Below are positions 60,615-64,000 of a stretch of DNA of 64,000 bases, in pieces; position 1 is the stretch's first letter; each line of letters begins with the position of its first letter. The position numbers and the translations under genes are program-made. The notes under the pieces were generated by a model. The model searched no databases. It worked only from the letters and a program-made list of their open reading frames with translations, and was not told the DNA's origin. The stretch lies in assembly GCA_038405435.1 (NCBI GenBank), contig JBBYHZ010000005.1; one strand, 5' to 3'. The DNA is from Dryocola clanedunensis_A. Lineage in GTDB: Bacteria > Pseudomonadota > Gammaproteobacteria > Enterobacterales > Enterobacteriaceae.

Positions 60615-60940
60615 CGGCTCCGGCTTAATCAGTTACAGGTATTTTTATCGTAGGTCGGATAAGCGCGCGTCATCCGACAAAACATAATCAGTCAGCTGAG
60701 AAATTAATATGATGGGAATATTTTCACTGCTATCGGTTATTGTGGCTCAGTAACCTTCCTGACGCAGTGCCAAAACTCTTAAATCTGTCGATACCAAATC
60801 AACACTATTTCAATTTTAATTATCACAAAGGCTGATGATTAGGTTTTTTCCTGGTTTACCCACACTGAAAATGGTGGATTATGCCCGCGCCTGAAAGGGT
60901 GTTCCGCTACGGCGGCTTTTCAATTTTGGATTAAACAGCA
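60615..60940. other. Gene-free stretch with one REP element
   Basis: A REP-like palindrome lies at 60650-60679 (GTAGGTCGGATAAGCGCG to GTCATCCGACA). The rest is A/T-rich and should carry the promoter of the following lipoprotein gene. I see no other gene. Confidence 0.6.
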
Positions 60941-61144
60941 ATGAAAACAATAATGTTAGTGATAGTAGCAGCAGTGGCGGCAACGCTGACCGGATGCAGC
61001 ACCCCGGCACAACGTATGGCAGATTGTCAGGCTCAGGGGGTCAGCAAAGATACCTGCTATCTGGCCGAACAGAATCGTCAGGCGGCGTTTAACAGCGCAG
61101 CGATGAAGCAGGCGATGGAAAACTCCAATGAAGCGATAAAATAG
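60941..61144 (+). CDS. Small lipoprotein, unknown
   Basis: 67 aa. The signal peptide MKTIMLVIVAAVAATLTGC ends in a good lipobox (LTGC, Cys19). The mature part of 49 residues has two more cysteines (DCQAQGVSKDTCY), likely a disulfide, and a charged helix with Asn and Gln. No acidic residue follows the lipidated Cys, so outer-membrane sorting is expected. Family not recognised. Confidence 0.8.
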   Translation: MKTIMLVIVAAVAATLTGCSTPAQRMADCQAQGVSKDTCYLAEQNRQAAFNSAAMKQAMENSNEAIK

Positions 61145-61154
61145 CAGCACTATG

Positions 61155-61176
61155 ACAGGCCCCGGGGCCTGTTTTT
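61155..61176. terminator. Terminator between lipoprotein and cupin genes
   Basis: ACAGGCCCCGGGGCCTGT, a perfect 18-bp palindrome followed by TTTT. It is shared by the two convergent genes and touches the cupin stop codon. Confidence 0.85.
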
Positions 61177-61519
61177 AGTATTCCAGATTCACCCGGTCCC
61201 CGCGGGTCGTTGGCTCAGAAACCATCAGAAATTCTGTATCTGATTGCGAATCATTACGTGCCTGATGCCGTGACCGTGCAGGAATGGGGATCCCCTTACC
61301 CGCAGGAATTCGATGCAACTCCCCTTCCAGCTCCATGCTCAGCTCCCCGGACAGAACAAAAAAGAACTGTTGCGCGGCGGAGTGGTAATGGCGCTGCTCC
61401 TCGCGACCGGCAGGCATACGTTCGTGAATAACGCTAAGGGTTGGGCTTTTTAAAAGGTGCCAGCCATCACAATCGTCCCCCCAAAGGTAGTGTTCAGCGT
61501 TCTCTTTTGAAACGATCAT
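61175..61519 (-). CDS. Cupin-domain protein
   Basis: 114 aa, one cupin barrel. The first motif reads RHYHSAAQQFFFVLSGE (H44, H46, Q50) and the second PARSRHQARNDS (H85), so three metal-type ligands are present. AAGGAAAAAT precedes the ATG. The substrate or role cannot be told. Confidence 0.85.
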   Translation of the reverse strand: MIVSKENAEHYLWGDDCDGWHLLKSPTLSVIHERMPAGREEQRHYHSAAQQFFFVLSGELSMELEGELHRIPAGKGIPIPARSRHQARNDSQSDTEFLMVSEPTTRGDRVNLEY

Positions 61520-61880
61520 ATTTTTCCTTATTTAAGCTAATGTGAAAGCTATCTGGATATAACAAAAACAAAAAAATATACAGTCCTGAACGATAAAAAG
61601 AGCAGGCGAAAAACCTTTTAATTCAGCAGGTTTAATATTCTCTTACGCCGTGAAATGTAAAGTTTAAAAAAGGATCGCCACCGCGCTTTTCATCCCCTTG
61701 TAAAGCTGCGCGCATTGGGAGTACATTAGCGCCGACTGGCCGCTCCCGGCCACGGAATACAACGTGAAACGCTCAGCACGCCGGATGAAGTTAATCCCAA
61801 AATGCCCCTTCGGCGATTTCACTTTTCTATACTGATTTTCTGGCGAAAAGAGTGCGTGAATACGCGCGGAGCAATGCAAA
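61520..61880. other. Gene-free stretch between cupin gene and ypdK
   Basis: 361 nt. The first 130 nt are A/T-rich (cupin promoter side). TATACT at 61828-61833 could be the -10 of ypdK. A minus-strand reading frame at 61664-61912 overlaps ypdK and has no ribosome site or family signs. Confidence 0.5.
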
Positions 61881-61952
61881 GTGAAATATTTTCTGATGGG
61901 TATCTCGGTCATTCTGGCGGTGTGGGTCGGGACTTTTGTGATTATGATTTAA
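61881..61952 (+). CDS. ypdK: Membrane microprotein YpdK
   Basis: 23 codons from a GTG: MKYFLMGISVILAVWV then GTFVIMI. It is almost one transmembrane helix. E. coli YpdK (23 aa) is nearly the same and also sits next to alaC. GGAG lies 9 nt before the start. Function unknown. Too short for most gene finders. Confidence 0.85.
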   Translation: MKYFLMGISVILAVWVGTFVIMI

Positions 61953-61973
61953 TCTTCACGCAGCCGGTGATAA

Positions 61974-62004
61974 AAACAGGAGCCGATGGCTCCTGTTTGC
62001 GTTT
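61974..62004. terminator. Bidirectional terminator ypdK/alaC
   Basis: AAACAGGAGCC and GGCTCCTGTTT with a GAT loop, then GCGTTTTT; A run on the other side. It serves convergent ypdK and alaC. Confidence 0.9.
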
Positions 62005-63243
62005 TTAACCGGTGATATCCGTTGCGGCTTTGGTGGTCGCAGGAAGCAACCCGTCCGCACGGAACATGGATTTAATCCCCCGCACCGCCTGCCGGATGCG
62101 GTCGCGGTTTTCAATCAGCGCAAATCGCACGTGGGTATCGCCGTAATCACCAAAACCGATGCCTGGCGAGACGCAGACCTTCGCGTCCTGCAGCAACTTC
62201 TTGGCAAACTCCAGCGACCCCATTGCCGCATACTGTTCTGGAATTTTGGCCCACACGTACATAGAAGCCTTCGGGCATTCCACCATCCAGCCAGCTTCAT
62301 GCAGCCCTTTGACGAGCACATCGCGGCGGCGCCTGTACTGTTCGGCGATATCTTTCACGCACTGCTGATCCCCTTCCAGCGCGGCAATCGCTGCCACCTG
62401 CAACGGAGTAAACGTGCCGTAGTCGTGATAGCTCTTGATACGCGCCAGCGCGCTTACCAGCTCCTGGTTGCCCACCATAAAGCCAATGCGCCAGCCCGCC
62501 ATGTTATAGCTTTTTGACAGCGTGAAGAATTCGACGGCCACGTCGCGCGCGCCGGGCACCTGCATAATAGACGGCGCTTTCCAGCCGTCGTATACGATAT
62601 CGGCATAGGCCAGATCGTGGATCACCAGCACGTCATAGCGCTTAGCCAGCGCCACAACCTTTTCGAAGAACTCCAGCTCCACGCACTGCGCCGTTGGGTT
62701 AGACGGGAAGCCAAGGATCATCATTTTCGGCTTCGGATAGCTTTCGCGGATGGCGCGCTCCAGCTCGTTGAAGAAGTCAACGCCCTCCACCAGCGGCACG
62801 GAACGCACCTGCGCACCCGCGATGACCGCGCCGTAGATATGAATCGGGTAGCTCGGGTTTGGCACCAGCACGGTGTCACCGTGATCGAGCGTGGCCAGCA
62901 TCAGGTGCGCCAGCCCCTCTTTCGAGCCGATGGTGACAATCGCTTCGCTTTCCGGATCGATATCCACTTCATAGCGATCTTTGTACCAGCGAGAAATTGC
63001 GCGGCGCAGGCGTGGGATACCACGGGAGGTGGAATAGCCGTGCGTGTCGTCACGCTGGGCTACGGTGCAGAGTTTTTCAACGATATGCGGCGGCGTAGGG
63101 CCGTCGGGGTTGCCCATGCTGAAATCGATAATATCTTCGCCACGGCGGCGCGCGGCCATTTTCAGCTCGGCGGTGATATTAAATACGTACGGGGGTAGAC
63201 GATCGATACGCGAAAAACGACGTTTAGGACTGGAGTCAGCCAT
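62005..63243 (-). CDS. alaC: Glutamate-pyruvate aminotransferase AlaC
   Basis: Main alanine-forming transaminase, with AlaA. 412 aa as in E. coli (YfdZ). PLP lysine K244 in TLSKSYNMAGWRIGF; further class I blocks VPNPSYPIHIYGAV and GFPSNPTAQ. ATG 63243 (MADSSPKRRF) follows AGAGGAATCT; an in-frame upstream ATG at 63336 adds 31 residues without homology. It is divergent from the DUF1479 gene. Confidence 0.96.
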   Translation of the reverse strand: MADSSPKRRFSRIDRLPPYVFNITAELKMAARRRGEDIIDFSMGNPDGPTPPHIVEKLCTVAQRDDTHGYSTSRGIPRLRRAISRWYKDRYEVDIDPESEAIVTIGSKEGLAHLMLATLDHGDTVLVPNPSYPIHIYGAVIAGAQVRSVPLVEGVDFFNELERAIRESYPKPKMMILGFPSNPTAQCVELEFFEKVVALAKRYDVLVIHDLAYADIVYDGWKAPSIMQVPGARDVAVEFFTLSKSYNMAGWRIGFMVGNQELVSALARIKSYHDYGTFTPLQVAAIAALEGDQQCVKDIAEQYRRRRDVLVKGLHEAGWMVECPKASMYVWAKIPEQYAAMGSLEFAKKLLQDAKVCVSPGIGFGDYGDTHVRFALIENRDRIRQAVRGIKSMFRADGLLPATTKAATDITG

Positions 63244-63383
63244 AGATTCCTCTGGATTACGTAAGCGCCCGGACCGTCCGAGCGACGCTGCCACGCTGTT
63301 GTGGCCCGCTTTGAAAATAGCCTGAATAAAAATCATCTGTCGAGAGGCAAAGCGAAAATATTTTCGTTTCGCCTAAAACATGA

Positions 63384-63399
63384 ACTTTCATTTGAAAGT
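63384..63399. promoter_or_regulatory. Palindrome between alaC and the DUF1479 gene
   Basis: ACTTTCATTTGAAAGT, perfect 7-bp arms with a TT spacer, midway in the divergent gap of 246 nt. It is probably an operator for one or both genes; the regulator is not known. Confidence 0.4.
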
Positions 63400-63489
63400 C
63401 ATCACTGTTTTGTTTGATTAGCAAGGCCTATATTAACCTCGTCGTAACAAACCAATAACCTCTTACCCGATGACGACGAGGAACCTGCC

Positions 63490-64000
63490 ATGAACCTGAA
63501 CATCGATGAACTACCGCAAGAAATTCGCAAGATTAAACAACAACTTCGAAAAGAGCTCCCAGATTACAAAGCAGTGTTCGCCGAACTGGAAAGGGATATG
63601 CGCCGCCAGATCGACGCCATTCGTTCTGAGCTGGATCGCGGAGAAAACCCCGTCCCGCAAATTCATGCCGATGACATTGTCCATAACCGCATTAGCGAGC
63701 AGCAAAAAGCCCTGATTCGCCAGCGCGGATGCTGCACCGTAAAAGGGGTTTTCCCGGAGCAGCAGGCCCGCGCCTGGAACGAAGAGATCGGTAATTATCT
63801 GGAGAGAAACAACTTCACCGAAAGGCTAAAGAACGCAGCAGAAGACTACTATTTCGGCACGCTTGCCGCCAGTAAGCCGCAGATTTACGGCATTTATTGG
63901 TCAAAACCGCAGGTCGAAGCGCGCCAGCACGAACGCATGAAAGCGGTGCAGGTGTTCCTCAATAATCTGTGGGAGACGGAAAGCAACGGTAAACGGCACT
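63490..64000 (+). CDS. DUF1479 protein, YbiU-like, 5' part only
   Basis: 170 codons are in the window; the 3' end runs off the right edge. It resembles the N-terminal part of E. coli YbiU (about 420 aa): RQRGCCTVKGVFPEQQARAW, then NYLERNNF, YYFGTLAASKPQIYGIYWSK and QARQHERM-like text. DUF1479 proteins have a cupin/2-oxoglutarate-dioxygenase type fold in the part that would follow; the substrate is unknown. The start ATG 63490 follows GACGAGGAACC. Confidence 0.85.
   Translation, partial: MNLNIDELPQEIRKIKQQLRKELPDYKAVFAELERDMRRQIDAIRSELDRGENPVPQIHADDIVHNRISEQQKALIRQRGCCTVKGVFPEQQARAWNEEIGNYLERNNFTERLKNAAEDYYFGTLAASKPQIYGIYWSKPQVEARQHERMKAVQVFLNNLWETESNGKRH

Noticed and set aside
43686..61880. 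Second attachment site (copy of the argW 3' end)
   Set aside because: I looked for the T-loop and acceptor sequence of argW downstream and found none, so integration limits cannot be set.
61664..61912. 82-codon minus-strand frame opposite ypdK
   Set aside because: No ribosome site, no family resemblance, and it overlaps the conserved ypdK.
1..64000. CRISPR array or rRNA genes
   Set aside because: No regularly spaced direct repeats and no rRNA-like stretch were seen; repeated elements are REP-type palindromes at irregular spacing.

Overview
The window is a chromosome segment from a member of the Enterobacteriaceae. Gene order from yfcE through yfdC and argW follows Escherichia coli almost gene for gene, and protein lengths match the E. 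coli families closely. The genus cannot be fixed from sequence reading alone. A chromosomal fosA-type gene, a ccm operon lying beside mlaA, and a puu cluster near alaC suggest an Enterobacter/Cedecea/Kluyvera-like lineage rather than Escherichia.

Positions 1-7400 hold yfcE (cut off by the window edge), the GST-fold genes yfcF and yfcG, folX and yfcH, then the basic amino acid uptake genes argT-hisJ-hisQ-hisM-hisP. argT has a sigma-54-type promoter and an upstream NtrC-like site. Positions 7400-17230 are the classical biosynthetic string, all on the minus strand: pdxB-usg-truA-dedA-accD-folC-dedD-cvpA-purF-ubiX, with a PurR box before cvpA. Positions 17355-35998 carry flk, yfcJ, fabB (FabR and FadR sites), mnmC, the prmB-aroC-mepA-yfcA-epmC-yfcL series, smrB, sixA, fadIJ (FadR site), yfcZ, fadL (two FadR sites) and mlaA.

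A complete cytochrome c maturation operon, ccmABCDEFGH (36013-42363), sits between mlaA and yfdC and runs into mlaA with a 14-nt gap. In E. coli the ccm genes are next to nap instead. yfdC and tRNA-Arg(CCT) follow.

From the tRNA (43611) to ypdK-alaC (about 61.9 kb) the content is variable. It replaces the E. coli segment that holds prophage CPS-53, emrKY-evgAS, frc-oxc and lpxP. Its first part looks like a remnant of a P4-type satellite: a leader with A/B/C complementary segments that resemble the P4 cI RNA immunity system, followed by an unrecognised 143-aa gene. Next come a yaiL-like gene, a small membrane protein, a FosA-family fosfomycin glutathione transferase, a RelE-like/XRE toxin-antitoxin pair, an MBL-fold protein with a degenerate metal site, an RluA-family pseudouridine synthase, the whole putrescine-utilisation set (puuP, puuA, puuDRCBE), an orphan pxpA, a DHA2 drug exporter, a small lipoprotein and a cupin. 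The window ends with ypdK, alaC and the 5' part of a DUF1479 (YbiU-like) gene.

About fifteen REP-like palindromes with the ends GGTGGAT/ATCCACC or GTCGGAT/ATCCGAC mark the gaps between transcription units. No CRISPR array, rRNA or intact insertion sequence was seen.
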